Shown piece after piece: positions 34,119 through 41,708 of a stretch of 64,000 bases of DNA. Numbering within the stretch: the stretch's first letter is position 1; each line of letters opens with the position of its first letter. The notes beneath the pieces are model-generated. The model was not told the origin of the DNA. It did no database searches and saw only the letters and a program-made list of their open reading frames with translations. Location of the stretch: contig NC_023036.2 of NCBI RefSeq assembly GCF_000317305.3, forward strand, positions 3,844,001 to 3,908,000. Direction: 5' to 3'. Source of the stretch: Mycolicibacterium neoaurum VKM Ac-1815D. Lineage in GTDB: Bacteria > Actinomycetota > Actinomycetes > Mycobacteriales > Mycobacteriaceae. Position numbers and translations under genes: made by a program.

Positions 34119-34135
34119 TTAGCTAAGGTAACCTT
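34119..34135. promoter_or_regulatory. Weak iron-box-like sequence
   Basis: TTAGCTAAGGTAACCTT looks like the IdeR/DtxR iron box (TTAGGTTAGGCTAACCTAA), but with the two half-sites one base closer. By direct count it matches 11 of 19 positions, below what is usual for a real site. It lies 30 bp before the small membrane protein gene, beside an mmpS/mmpL pair of the type used for siderophore export. Confidence 0.22.
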
Positions 34136-34165
34136 CTACACCTCGGACTGTAGGAGGGGCTACCG

Positions 34166-34597
34166 ATGATCTGGGGCGAGCTGACAATCCTCGACGGCAT
34201 CATGGCGGCGGTCTTCGCCACCTGCGTCTTCGTCTACATCACCCGACTGGAGAACCGGACGCCGCACCCGATGGGCGAACAGGTCGGTGCGCACAAAGCG
34301 GTGTTGGCCAAGGTGCGCAAGCGCGAGCCGATCACCCAGGACGAGTACGACTACGCCCGCGAACTGGTCGCCGACGCGCGCTCTCCCCTGGCGCTGGCCA
34401 TCCCGGCCACGCTGTTCTGCATGGGCCTCTTCTACGTCGTCGGCTGCCTGTACGAGCTGCATGTGCACGGTGGCAACCCGTCGTTCCGCACCTTCATCGG
34501 CGGTATCCCCATGCTCACGTCGATGAACATGGCGGCCCAGTTGCGCCGCGTCGCGCGCATGGGGGGCAAGCTCGACGGCATCGCCGTCACGTCCTAG
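34166..34597 (+). CDS. Small uncharacterised membrane protein
   Basis: A 143-residue protein with hydrophobic segments at about residues 9-27 and 78-98, and perhaps a weaker third near 110-122, with a charged central part (GAHKAVLAKVRKREPITQDEYDYARELV) between the first two. The ATG has GGAGGGG in front of it. The last 11 bp overlap the convergent mmpL gene. I do not recognise the family. Its position suggests a link to the transporter pair only by neighbourhood. Confidence 0.65.
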   Translation: MIWGELTILDGIMAAVFATCVFVYITRLENRTPHPMGEQVGAHKAVLAKVRKREPITQDEYDYARELVADARSPLALAIPATLFCMGLFYVVGCLYELHVHGGNPSFRTFIGGIPMLTSMNMAAQLRRVARMGGKLDGIAVTS

Positions 34598-37454
34598 CCA
34601 CCACCGGGTCGTCGTCCTCCCACAGCCGCAACTGCTGGTTCGTCGCGCGCGGCCGCATCGTCGCGCTGGCCGGTCGCTGCCGTACCCGCAACGGCCACCA
34701 GAACCACCTGCCGAGCAGCGCGGCGATGGCGGGCGTCATGAACGACCGCACGATCAGCGTGTCGAACAACAATCCCAGTGCGATCGTCGTGCCGATCTGT
34801 CCGAGGATCTTCAGATCGGCGAACACGAAGGACGCCATGGTCGCCGCGAACACCAGACCGGCGGCCGTGACCACCGCGCCCGACCCGCCCATGGCGCGGA
34901 TGATGCCGGTGTTCAAGCCGGCGTCGATCTCCTCCTTGAACCGCGATATCAGCAGTAGGTTGTAGTCCGAGCCGACCGCGAGCAACAGGATGATGGCCAG
35001 TGCCAACACGATCCAGAACAACTCGGTGCCCAGGATGTCCTGCCAGATCAGCACCGAGAGACCGAACGACGCGCCCAGCGACAGCGCCACGGTGCCGACG
35101 ATCACCAGTGCGGCGACGATGCTCCTGGTGATGAACACCATCACCAGCAGGATCAGGCAGAGTGCGGCGATCGCCGCGATCATCAGGTCGTACTTGGCGC
35201 CGTCCTGAATGTCCTTGTACGTGGCGGCGGTACCGGCCAGGTAGATCTTCGAACCGGCCAGCGGGGTGCCCTTGACGGCCTCCTGCGCGGCGTGCCGGAT
35301 CGCGTCGATATGCGAGATCCCTTCCGGGGTGGCGGGATCGCCGTCGTGGGTGATGATCATGCGGGCCGCTTTGCCGTCCGGTGACATGAACAGCTTCATG
35401 CCGCGGACGAATTCGGGGTTGGTGAAGGCTTCCGGCGGCAAATAGAACGAGTCGTCGGTCTTGGATGCGTCATACGCCTTGCCCAGCGCGGTGGCATTCT
35501 CCAGGGCTGCTGCCGCCTGGTCGTTCAGCCCCGAGGTGGTGGCGTAATTGGTCATCGTCAGGTCGCGGTTGGTTTCCTGGCTCTGGATCTGCGGCGGGAT
35601 GAGGGCCAACAGCTTGGGTTGTAGCGCGTCGAGCTGGGCGATACTGCCCGAGACATTGTTCAGCTGGTCGGTGAGGGCGTCGACACCGTCCAGCGCATCG
35701 AACAGCGACCGGATGGCCGCACACATCGGGATGTCGAAACAGTGTGGTTCCCAGTAGAAGTAGTTGCGCAGCGGCCGGAACTGATCGTCGAAGTTGGCGA
35801 TCTTGTCGCGTAGGTCCTCGGCGGTCTGGACGGTCTGCTCGAAGGCTTTGGACTGGGCGTCGGTGACGGCGCTGGACTGCTGTTGCAGCGCATACTGCTG
35901 GCGCAGGATGTCGATCGAATTGTTGATCACGTCAACCTGTTTGAGCAGGTCTTGGCCGCGGGCCTGTTGGAAGGGCAGGTTGTTGATCTGTGATGCGCTG
36001 CTCGCGCTGATCTGGAACGGGATCGATGTGTGATCCAGCGGCGTGCCCAGCGGACGGGTGATCGATTGGACTTGGGCGATGCCGTCGGTATGGAAGACCG
36101 CCTTGGCCACCCGTTCCAGCAGGATCATGTCGGTGGGATTACGCAGATCGTGGTCGGTTTCGATCATCAGCAGTTCGGGATTGAGTCTGGCTTGCGAAAA
36201 GTGCTGTGCCGCCGCCGTGTAGCCGACGTTGGCGGGAGCGCTCGCCGGCAGGTAGGGCTTGGCGTCGTAGCTCGTCTTGTACTGCGGGAGGGCGAGCAGA
36301 CCGATGAGCGCGATGGCGATGGTGGCCGCCAGGATCGGCCCGGGCCATCGGACGATCGCCGTGCCGATCCGTCGCCAACCGCGGGTTTGCATGGGGCGGG
36401 CCGGTTCGAAAAGCCCGAAATGCCTGCCGATGGAGATAAGTGCGGGCGCCAGGGTCAACGCGGCGATGACCGCGACGAGCACGCCGGTGCCGGCCGGGAC
36501 GCCCAGGCTCTGGAAGTACGGCAGCCGGGTGAAGGTCAGACACAGCACGGCTCCGGCGATCGTCAGGCCCGAGCCCAGGATGATGTGTGCGGTGCCGTGG
36601 TACATGGTGTTGAACGCGTTGACACGATCCTGGCCGGCGTAGCGCGCCTCGTGAAATCGGCCGAGCAGGAAGATCGCGTAGTCGGTGCCGGCGGCGATCA
36701 CCAACAGCGTGAGCAGGTTGGTCGAATAGGTCGACAGCTCGATGATCCCGGCGTTGGCGAGCACGGCGACCACGCCGCGTGAGGCGGTCAGTTCGATCAT
36801 CACCGTGAAGATCACCAGGAACACCGTCGTGAGGCGACGATAGAGCCAGAACAGCATGACCGCGATGACCAGGAGCGTGATGATGGTGGTCTTCAGCGTG
36901 CCGTGGCGGCCGACCTCGAACTGGTCGGTGACCAGGGGTGCCGCGCCGGTGACGTACACCCGCAGGCCCTCGGGCGGCGGGCTGTCGGCGACGATATCGC
37001 GCACCGCGTCGACGGATTCGTTGGCCAGCGACTCCCCCTGGTTGCCGGCCAGGTAGAGCTGGACCAGCGCCGCTTTACCGTCGGAGCTCTGGGAGCCGGC
37101 CGCGGTCAGCGGGTCACCCCAGAAGTTGTCGATGTGCTGGACGTGCGTGGTGTCGGCCGAGAGCTTGGCGACCAGGTCGTCGTAGTAGTGGTGCGCCTCG
37201 GCGCCCAGCGGTTGATCGCCTTCCAGGACGATCATCGCCGAGCTGTCGGAGTCGAACTCTTGGAAGACCTTGCCGATCTGCTTGCTGGCTTGCAGGGAGG
37301 GTGCATCCTGTGGGCTCAGCGAGACGTTGTGTTGTTCGGCGACGGTCTCCAGCTGTGGGACGAAGACGTTGGTGACGACCGCCAGTGCCAGCCAGAACAG
37401 CGCGATGAGCACCGAGTACCGGCGGATGAAATCAGGAATGCGATTACTGCTCAT
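34587..37454 (-). CDS. MmpL family RND transporter (MmpL4/5-like)
   Basis: A 955-residue RND exporter, partner of the MmpS encoded just upstream. The layout matches MmpL4/MmpL5: N-terminal helix (SVLIALFWLALAVVTN), periplasmic loop 1, transmembrane block with GTDYAIFLLGRFHEAR, a long coiled-coil-bearing loop 2 with YFYWEPHCFDIP, then the second block with VGSDYNLLLISRFKEE. MmpL4/5 with MmpS4/5 export mycobactin-type siderophores and some drugs; glycopeptidolipid export is another known role. The start is the ATG at 37454, which overlaps the mmpS stop (ATGA), rather than the GTG/ATG further up inside mmpS. Confidence 0.93.
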   Translation of the reverse strand: MSSNRIPDFIRRYSVLIALFWLALAVVTNVFVPQLETVAEQHNVSLSPQDAPSLQASKQIGKVFQEFDSDSSAMIVLEGDQPLGAEAHHYYDDLVAKLSADTTHVQHIDNFWGDPLTAAGSQSSDGKAALVQLYLAGNQGESLANESVDAVRDIVADSPPPEGLRVYVTGAAPLVTDQFEVGRHGTLKTTIITLLVIAVMLFWLYRRLTTVFLVIFTVMIELTASRGVVAVLANAGIIELSTYSTNLLTLLVIAAGTDYAIFLLGRFHEARYAGQDRVNAFNTMYHGTAHIILGSGLTIAGAVLCLTFTRLPYFQSLGVPAGTGVLVAVIAALTLAPALISIGRHFGLFEPARPMQTRGWRRIGTAIVRWPGPILAATIAIALIGLLALPQYKTSYDAKPYLPASAPANVGYTAAAQHFSQARLNPELLMIETDHDLRNPTDMILLERVAKAVFHTDGIAQVQSITRPLGTPLDHTSIPFQISASSASQINNLPFQQARGQDLLKQVDVINNSIDILRQQYALQQQSSAVTDAQSKAFEQTVQTAEDLRDKIANFDDQFRPLRNYFYWEPHCFDIPMCAAIRSLFDALDGVDALTDQLNNVSGSIAQLDALQPKLLALIPPQIQSQETNRDLTMTNYATTSGLNDQAAAALENATALGKAYDASKTDDSFYLPPEAFTNPEFVRGMKLFMSPDGKAARMIITHDGDPATPEGISHIDAIRHAAQEAVKGTPLAGSKIYLAGTAATYKDIQDGAKYDLMIAAIAALCLILLVMVFITRSIVAALVIVGTVALSLGASFGLSVLIWQDILGTELFWIVLALAIILLLAVGSDYNLLLISRFKEEIDAGLNTGIIRAMGGSGAVVTAAGLVFAATMASFVFADLKILGQIGTTIALGLLFDTLIVRSFMTPAIAALLGRWFWWPLRVRQRPASATMRPRATNQQLRLWEDDDPVVART

Positions 37455-37897
37455 CCGGACTTGTCCAAGCAATAGGTGAAGGCGTTGACGTTGTCGGTGG
37501 TGCGCTCGTCCTTGACGGCGTCGTCGATGGTGATCCGGCAGCCGATCCAGTCACCGGTGCCCTGCGCGGTGATGTTGACGAAGACGGCGGGTTGGGTGGT
37601 CGTCGCGTCGTAGGCCCACGGCAGACCGACGTTATCGGCGCGCTGCGGCTGGGCGTCGACGTCGAGGTAGGTGATGGTCGCCGCCGCCCCGGGCGGGCCG
37701 TATACCTCCAGCACCACATGCTTGGGATTGAACGGGACGATCTGATCCGCCGCACCGTTGGGCGTGGAGACGACATCCTGCGATGCGAAGACACCGTGTA
37801 GGCGGTAGACGGCGAATCCGGCGATCGCGATGACCACGACCGCCGTGACGAGCGTCCACCGCCGCATCAAATGGCTCCCGAGGGAAACCCGTTGCAT
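37451..37897 (-). CDS. MmpS family accessory protein
   Basis: A 148-residue MmpS protein: a short cytoplasmic N-terminus, one membrane helix (LVTAVVVIAIAGFAVYRL, about 15-33) and a periplasmic beta-sandwich with motifs typical of the family (VVLEVYGPPGAAATITYLD, LPWAYDATTT, IGCRITIDDAVKDE). MmpS proteins assist the matching MmpL in export across the periplasm. The ATG at 37897 follows AAAGGG at good spacing. Upstream (37898-38145) no gene is recognised, and TTAGGAACGCTAA (37946-37958) is a short inverted motif there. Confidence 0.92.
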   Translation of the reverse strand: MQRVSLGSHLMRRWTLVTAVVVIAIAGFAVYRLHGVFASQDVVSTPNGAADQIVPFNPKHVVLEVYGPPGAAATITYLDVDAQPQRADNVGLPWAYDATTTQPAVFVNITAQGTGDWIGCRITIDDAVKDERTTDNVNAFTYCLDKSG

Positions 37898-38145
37898 CCG
37901 TTACCCTTTCATCAGCGTTGACCGATGCCGGCAGCGGCAATCCCGTTAGGAACGCTAATAAACTTAGTTGACACTACGGTATGGGATCGGACTCCACAAC
38001 AGATATCGCCGCGCCCGAAAGAGCCACGCTCACAGCGATTTAGCAGGGAATCCACAGGATGAATGAGGGCGGGATTGCTTGGACAACCGGCCATCGACCC
38101 CGGTCAAACCCGCAAGCCCTCGACGGGCACCGGAACAGGCCTTCG

Positions 38146-38625
38146 TCATTCGCGCATTGATTGCGCTAACCTGCGGCGCCGCATGATGAGCACGATGCTG
38201 CAAGCTCCGACGTATGTCGGGATCATGATGATCCAGAACCATTTGCTGCCGATGGACACTTCCGGAGCTTGCATCCAGTCATCCAGCCACGTAGCGATGA
38301 GCATGACGGCCGCAGACCAGCCAAACATGATGCTGTAGCCGATCACCAAACGCTCGCGATTCATGCACTCGATCGCCACAGCAGAAGTGACGAAGAGGGA
38401 GAGCGCAGTGACGATCAGGACCACAGCCTGCCCTGGCGGCCGTCCGACGTACCCGAGCGCCACAGCGGCAAGATAGCCGAACCCACCAGTGATCAGGATC
38501 GACAGGGATCGGGTGACGACGTCGCGGTAGAAGGACTCTTCCCTCAGCCAGCCGCCCACGACCGCGGTGACTGGCCGCCTCCTCGACGGCTCACCGGTGG
38601 CCCAATCTGGTTCATAGAACGACAT
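38146..38625 (-). CDS. Four-helix membrane protein, function unknown
   Basis: A 159-residue membrane protein. Four hydrophobic stretches are visible: ILITGGFGYLAAVALGYV, AVVLIVTALSLFVTSAVAI, MFGWSAAVMLIATWL and FWIIMIPTYVGACSIVLIM, with charged ends. The ATG at 38625 is preceded by GGGGGAG. The frame is open upstream without a signal. Codon use is less GC-biased than in neighbours, as often seen in recently gained DNA, and it lies beside the insertion-sequence patch. I do not recognise a family. Confidence 0.6.
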   Translation of the reverse strand: MSFYEPDWATGEPSRRRPVTAVVGGWLREESFYRDVVTRSLSILITGGFGYLAAVALGYVGRPPGQAVVLIVTALSLFVTSAVAIECMNRERLVIGYSIMFGWSAAVMLIATWLDDWMQAPEVSIGSKWFWIIMIPTYVGACSIVLIMRRRRLAQSMRE

Positions 38626-38821
38626 GCCGACTCCCCCTTGCCCACTGTTGCTGGCCGCGCGGGGCCACCGGCCGCAACTAACCTCTCCCCTAGCTGTTGC
38701 CGATAGCCTGCGTGCGATTCTGCACATCTAAAATTGAAACAGTGGCGCCGCGCCGGAGTGATCTTTGCCTGATCCTGAAGAGCCGCTCCCCCAGCTCGTG
38801 ATGGTGTGGCCATCCCAGGAA
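38626..38821. other. Gene-free flank left of the IS patch
   Basis: No convincing gene here; together with the repeat and IS end to 38944 this is a 319 bp stretch without a host gene. It includes an AT-rich spot (TCTAAAATTGAAAC, about 38727) and then sequence leading directly into the repeat at 38822. The part from about 38745 may be degenerate insertion-sequence DNA, but I cannot assign it. Confidence 0.4.
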
Positions 38822-38867
38822 CCATCAGCCGGAGCAGAAAGCCACCCGTCAACCGGGGTAATACACC
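38822..38867. repeat. Left copy of an IS481-like terminal sequence (direct repeat)
   Basis: About 46 bp closely matching 40373-40419 in the same orientation (roughly 85 percent by eye), including CATCAGCCG, TCAACCG and GGTAATACA. Read on the minus strand it starts TGTATTACC, as expected of an insertion sequence end. Its interior side is replaced by unrelated sequence, so it is a remnant of a second copy of the element. Confidence 0.65.
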
Positions 38868-38874
38868 TCTAAAG

Positions 38875-38899
38875 GGGTCTGCTGCACGATCAGGTGACA
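38875..38899 (+). repeat. Left terminal inverted repeat of the IS3 element
   Basis: 25 bp starting GGGTCTGCTGCACG, the exact inverse complement of 40115-40139. The bases just outside (38874 and 40140) no longer pair. Confidence 0.88.
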
Positions 38900-38944
38900 T
38901 CTGAGTTGGCTTGCCCATCGTGGGCAGGCTGGAAGGATGTCATT

Positions 38945-39253
38945 GTGCCTAAGCCCTACCCCCGCGAGTTCCGCGACGATGTTGTGCGGGTCGCTCGCAA
39001 TCGCGACGACGGTGTGACGATCGAGCAGATCGCCTCCGATTTCGGGGTGCATCCGATGACGCTGCACAAGTGGATTCGCCAGGCCGATATCGACGCGGGC
39101 ACCAAGCCCGGCAAGAGCACCGGCGAGTCCGCGGAGCTACGGGATGCGCGGCGTCGGATCAAGCTGTTGGAGCAGGAAAACGAGGTCCTGCGCCGGGCGA
39201 CCGCGTACTTGTCGCAGGCCAATCTGCCGGGAAAAGGCTCTACCCGCTCGTAA
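38945..39253 (+). CDS. IS3-family transposase OrfA
   Basis: A 102-residue DNA-binding subunit. It has the helix-turn-helix VTIEQIASDFGVHPMTLHKWI at about residues 23-43 and a leucine-zipper helix ELRDARRRIKLLEQENEVLRR near the end. The start is a GTG at 38945 giving VPKPYPREFR, the usual OrfA beginning, with GGAAGG 9 nt upstream. The frame ends at a TAA (39251-39253) just after the slippery site that leads into OrfB. Confidence 0.88.
   Translation: MPKPYPREFRDDVVRVARNRDDGVTIEQIASDFGVHPMTLHKWIRQADIDAGTKPGKSTGESAELRDARRRIKLLEQENEVLRRATAYLSQANLPGKGSTRS
39229..39235 (+). promoter_or_regulatory. Programmed -1 frameshift heptamer
   Basis: GGGAAAA read as G GGA AAA in the OrfA frame has the X XXY YYZ form; slipping back one base gives GGG AAA A and enters the OrfB frame, which then reads GKRLYPLVSELAADG. 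It is placed just before the OrfA stop, as expected for the OrfAB fusion transposase of IS3 elements. Confidence 0.75.
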
Positions 39254-40107
39254 GTGAGCTCGCCGCCGACGGGATCCCCGTCGCGGTGACGTGCCGGGTG
39301 CTCAAGCTCGCCCGCCAGCCCTATTACCGCTGGCGGGCTAATCCGATCACCGCCGGCGAGATCACGGAGGCCTACCGCGCCAACGCCCTGTTCGACGCTC
39401 ACAAAGACGATCCGGAGTTCGGCTACCGCTACCTGGTCGAGGAGGCCCGCGAGGCCGGCGAGCCGATGGCCGAGCGCACCGCGTGGCGGATCTGCACCCG
39501 CAATCGGTGGTGGAGTGTGTGCGGGAAGAAGCGAGGCAAGAACGGCAAAGCGGGCCCGCCGGTGCACGATGATCTCGTCGAGCGTGACTTCACCGCTAAC
39601 CGGCCAAATCGGTTGTGGCTCAGCGACATCACCGAGCACCACACCGGCGAAGGGAAACTCTATCTGTGTGCGATCAAGGACGTGTTCTCCAACCGCATCG
39701 TCGGATATTCGATCGACTCAAGGATGAAGTCCCGGTTGGCCACCGCCGCCCTCGGTAACGCGGTGGCACGCCGGGGTGCCGTGGCCGGATGCATTGTGCA
39801 CAGCGATCGCGGATCTCAGTTCAGGTCAAGACGATTCGTGCATGCACTGAGCCGCTATGAGATGGTCGGCTCCATGGGTCGCGTCGGGGCGGCGGGCGAC
39901 AATGCCGCGATGGAGAGTTTCTTCAGCCTGCTGCAGAAGAACGTCCTCAACCGCCGCCGCTGGGATACCCGCGAAGAGCTGCGCATCGCGATCGTCACGT
40001 GGATCGAACGGACCTACCATCGGCGCCGACGTCAGGCCGGGCTCGGACGGTTGACCCCGATCGAATTCGAAGCAATCATGACCACACCGGCCAGTCAGGT
40101 CGCGTGA
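39229..40107 (+). CDS. IS3-family transposase OrfB (catalytic part of OrfAB)
   Basis: About 290 residues of the retroviral-integrase-like DDE transposase, made as OrfAB by -1 frameshifting. The catalytic acids are in LWLSDITEH (first Asp), IVHSDRGSQF (second Asp) and DNAAMESFFSLLQKN (Glu, 35 residues after the second Asp). The N-terminal HTH_21 region (ELAADGIPVAVTCRVLKL) is present. There is no stop or frameshift inside, so the element may still be able to move. No independent start codon with a ribosome site is evident. Confidence 0.9.
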   Translation, partial: GKRLYPLVSELAADGIPVAVTCRVLKLARQPYYRWRANPITAGEITEAYRANALFDAHKDDPEFGYRYLVEEAREAGEPMAERTAWRICTRNRWWSVCGKKRGKNGKAGPPVHDDLVERDFTANRPNRLWLSDITEHHTGEGKLYLCAIKDVFSNRIVGYSIDSRMKSRLATAALGNAVARRGAVAGCIVHSDRGSQFRSRRFVHALSRYEMVGSMGRVGAAGDNAAMESFFSLLQKNVLNRRRWDTREELRIAIVTWIERTYHRRRRQAGLGRLTPIEFEAIMTTPASQVA

Positions 40108-40114
40108 TCGAAAC

Positions 40115-40139
40115 TGTCACCTGATCGTGCAGCAGACCC
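40115..40139 (-). repeat. Right terminal inverted repeat of the IS3 element
   Basis: 25 bp, perfect inverse complement of 38875-38899. It starts 7 bp after the OrfB stop and ends inside the codon series of the truncated transposase. Confidence 0.88.
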
Positions 40140-40298
40140 ATGCGACCGATCCACGAGTCCTTCAAGACCATGCGCCTCATACCGGGCCAACCACGAGTGC
40201 AGCGTCTGCCGCGACACCCCCAACTTCGAGGCAACCTGCGAGATCGACAACCCATCGCTGATCACCGCCAACACAGCCTGATACCGCTGCTCAGCCAC
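40140..40298 (-). pseudogene. IS481-like transposase, N-terminal fragment cut by the IS3 element
   Basis: 53 codons from the GTG at 40298 (GGGAG upstream) encode a typical IS481/IS30-type winged helix start: VAEQRYQAVLAV, then GLSISQVASKLGVSRQTLHSW, then ARYEAHGLEGLVDRSH. The frame then runs into the IS3 end, so the catalytic core is missing. The rest of this transposase is not found on the other side of the IS3 element, so part of the old element has been deleted. Confidence 0.8.
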
Positions 40299-40322
40299 GC
40301 TCAACTCCCTCGTCTAGAGAGT

Positions 40323-40407
40323 GTCAAGGATCAACCGAAGCAACTGACAAGCATCAGCCGAAACAACGTCAACCATCAGCCGGAATAGAAAAGTCACCCA
40401 TCAACCG
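40323..40407. repeat. Four iterated 15-bp subterminal repeats
   Basis: Units at 40323-40337, 40346-40360, 40368-40382 and 40393-40407 follow the pattern GTCAnnnATCARCCG with start-to-start steps of 23, 22 and 25 bp, about two helical turns. They lie between the truncated IS481-like transposase start and the element tip, so they are probably transposase-binding sites. Confidence 0.65.
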
Positions 40408-40419
40408 AGGTAATACACC
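40373..40419. repeat. Right copy of the IS481-like terminal sequence (direct repeat)
   Basis: About 47 bp ending in GGTAATACACC, matching 38822-38867 in the same orientation. This copy is joined to the transposase fragment and is the true outer end of that element. It stops about 9 bp from the 3' end of the tRNA gene. Confidence 0.65.
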
Positions 40420-40427
40420 CACTGAAG

Positions 40428-40501
40428 TGGGGCGGGCGGGGCTCGAACCCGCGACCAAGGGATTATGAGTCCCCGGCTCTAACCAACTGAGCTACCGCCC
40501 C
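40428..40501 (-). tRNA. tRNA with CAT anticodon (elongator Met or lysidine-type Ile2)
   Basis: A 74-nt cloverleaf on the minus strand. Acceptor GGGGCGG pairs with CCGCCCC; the D arm has AGCTCAGTTGGTTAGAGC; the anticodon loop CTCATAA carries CAT; the T arm is GCGGG-TTCGAGC-CCCGC; the discriminator is A, and CCA is not encoded. The stem after the loop (TCCCTTGGTCG) resembles tRNA-Ile2, in which C34 is changed to lysidine, so the Met label usually given to such genes may be wrong. It borders the IS patch, a usual landing zone for mobile DNA. Confidence 0.88.
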
Positions 40502-40570
40502 GGCGCACTGCGCGGCACCTATGTTCGCACAGCGCCCGCGGAACGCTCCCACCGCGGTTAGGCTCAGCGC

Positions 40571-40951
40571 GTGGTCAGATTCCTGCTGCGCATCGCCATC
40601 TTCCTGGGCTCGTCGGCCATCGGGTTGCTGGTCGCATCCTGGCTGGTCTCGGGGGTGACACTGCGTCCACTCGGATTCGTCACTGCCGTGGTGATCTTCA
40701 CCGTCGCCCAGGCGATCCTGTCCCCGTTCTTTCTCAAGATGGCCAACCGCTACGCCTCGGCCTTCCTCGGCGGAATCGGGCTGGTCTCCACCTTCGCCGC
40801 CCTGTTCCTGGCCTCGCTGTTCTCCAGCGGCATCAGCATCGCCGGCATCGGCTCGTGGATCGCGGCCACCGTGGTCGTCTGGCTGGTCACCGCGGTGGCG
40901 ACGGTCGTCCTACCGGCCCTTTTTCTCAAGAAGACGACGACGCCGAGCTGA
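40571..40951 (+). CDS. Phage-holin-like (PF04020-type) membrane protein
   Basis: A 126-residue protein with four hydrophobic helices (IAIFLGSSAIGLLVASWLV; FVTAVVIFTVAQAIL; FLGGIGLVSTFAALFLASLF; IAATVVVWLVTAVATVVL). The layout is that of the 'phage holin 4_2' family, which in bacteria is a common chromosomal membrane protein rather than a lysis factor. The start is GTG at 40571. The last 26 bp overlap the convergent regulator. No phage genes are near it. Confidence 0.72.
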   Translation: MVRFLLRIAIFLGSSAIGLLVASWLVSGVTLRPLGFVTAVVIFTVAQAILSPFFLKMANRYASAFLGGIGLVSTFAALFLASLFSSGISIAGIGSWIAATVVVWLVTAVATVVLPALFLKKTTTPS

Positions 40952-41630
40952 CACCGTCGGACTCCTCCCGAGCCAACAGATCACGGGCGCTGGCCACGAT
41001 ATGGGTGTCCAACGCCGCGACACGTCCCGCCGCGTCCGCGCTGGTGATGGCATCCAGTAGCACCCGATGCTCCTCCAAGATCGCAAAGGGCGTGGTGTGC
41101 CGTTTGGCCAATCGGTGAATCTGCATCCTGATTCGCGGTTGCACGCTGGCCCAGAGCTGCATCGCATGCTCTGACCGAGCGCTTCGCACGATCGCCTCGT
41201 GGAAGGCCACGTCCAATTCGTTGAGCGCATCGAGATCGTCCGCCTCGGCCGCCTCGGCCATGGCGGCGACTACACGCTCCAGCTCGGCCACGACAGTGGG
41301 ATCCGCGCTGGCGGCCTCGACCGCGAACGACTCGATCGCCAGCCGCACCGGCAGCAGCACGCCGAGCAACTCCGCGGGGCTCACCGACGCAACGAAGGCT
41401 CCCCGATTCGGGATGTGATGGACCAGCCCTTCGCTCTCCAACTGCCGCAACGCTTCTCGCACAGGGCCGGGGCTGGCCCCCAGGTGGGCAGCCAACACAT
41501 CCTGCTTGAGCTGGGCTCCCGGCGCGAGCGCACCCTTGACGATCTGTTCACGCAGCCAGTCGGCCACCTGGTGACGGCGCGATGACACCACCGGGGCCGC
41601 CACGGCCAACGATTGCACAGCCTCGATCAC
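40926..41630 (-). CDS. GntR family regulator, FCD (FadR) type
   Basis: A 234-residue repressor. The N-terminal winged helix has QVADWLREQIVKGALAPG and LGASPGPVREALRQLESEGLV (about 22-70). The all-helical FCD ligand domain follows, with the metal residues expected for many members: Asp and His in ELDVAFHEAIV, His in EEHRVLLDAI, and His in LDTHIVAS. Such regulators usually sense organic or sugar acids. It is divergent from the catabolic operon starting at 41798, with a perfect palindrome between them, so it very probably controls it. The start is GTG at 41630. Confidence 0.9.
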   Translation of the reverse strand: MIEAVQSLAVAAPVVSSRRHQVADWLREQIVKGALAPGAQLKQDVLAAHLGASPGPVREALRQLESEGLVHHIPNRGAFVASVSPAELLGVLLPVRLAIESFAVEAASADPTVVAELERVVAAMAEAAEADDLDALNELDVAFHEAIVRSARSEHAMQLWASVQPRIRMQIHRLAKRHTTPFAILEEHRVLLDAITSADAAGRVAALDTHIVASARDLLAREESDGVSSASSSS

Positions 41631-41708
41631 TAGATGTCACTCCGCTCCGCGGGCAGTCGTCCCGCGCACTCAGATCCTAATCCGCTCACCGCAGGGTTGC
41701 GGCGATCA

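Larger units (their letters stand above)
38875..40139 (+). mobile_element. IS3-family insertion sequence, complete
   Basis: A 1265-bp element with perfect 25-bp terminal inverted repeats (38875-38899 and 40115-40139), two overlapping transposase frames joined by a -1 slippery site, and intact DDE residues. It interrupts an older IS481-like transposase whose start lies just to the right. No matching 3-4 bp target duplication is seen at the ends, so there has probably been rearrangement or recombination after insertion. Confidence 0.9.

Noticed and set aside
34119..34135. Sure IdeR iron box
   Set aside because: Half-sites look right, but spacing is one base short and only 11 of 19 positions match, so it is listed only as a weak candidate.
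40323..40407. CRISPR array
   Set aside because: Only four short degenerate units with 7-10 bp gaps; there are no spacers of normal length and no cas genes in the window.
40571..40951. Prophage holin
   Set aside because: Although the family name contains 'phage holin', there are no other phage genes nearby, and this family is common as an ordinary bacterial membrane protein.
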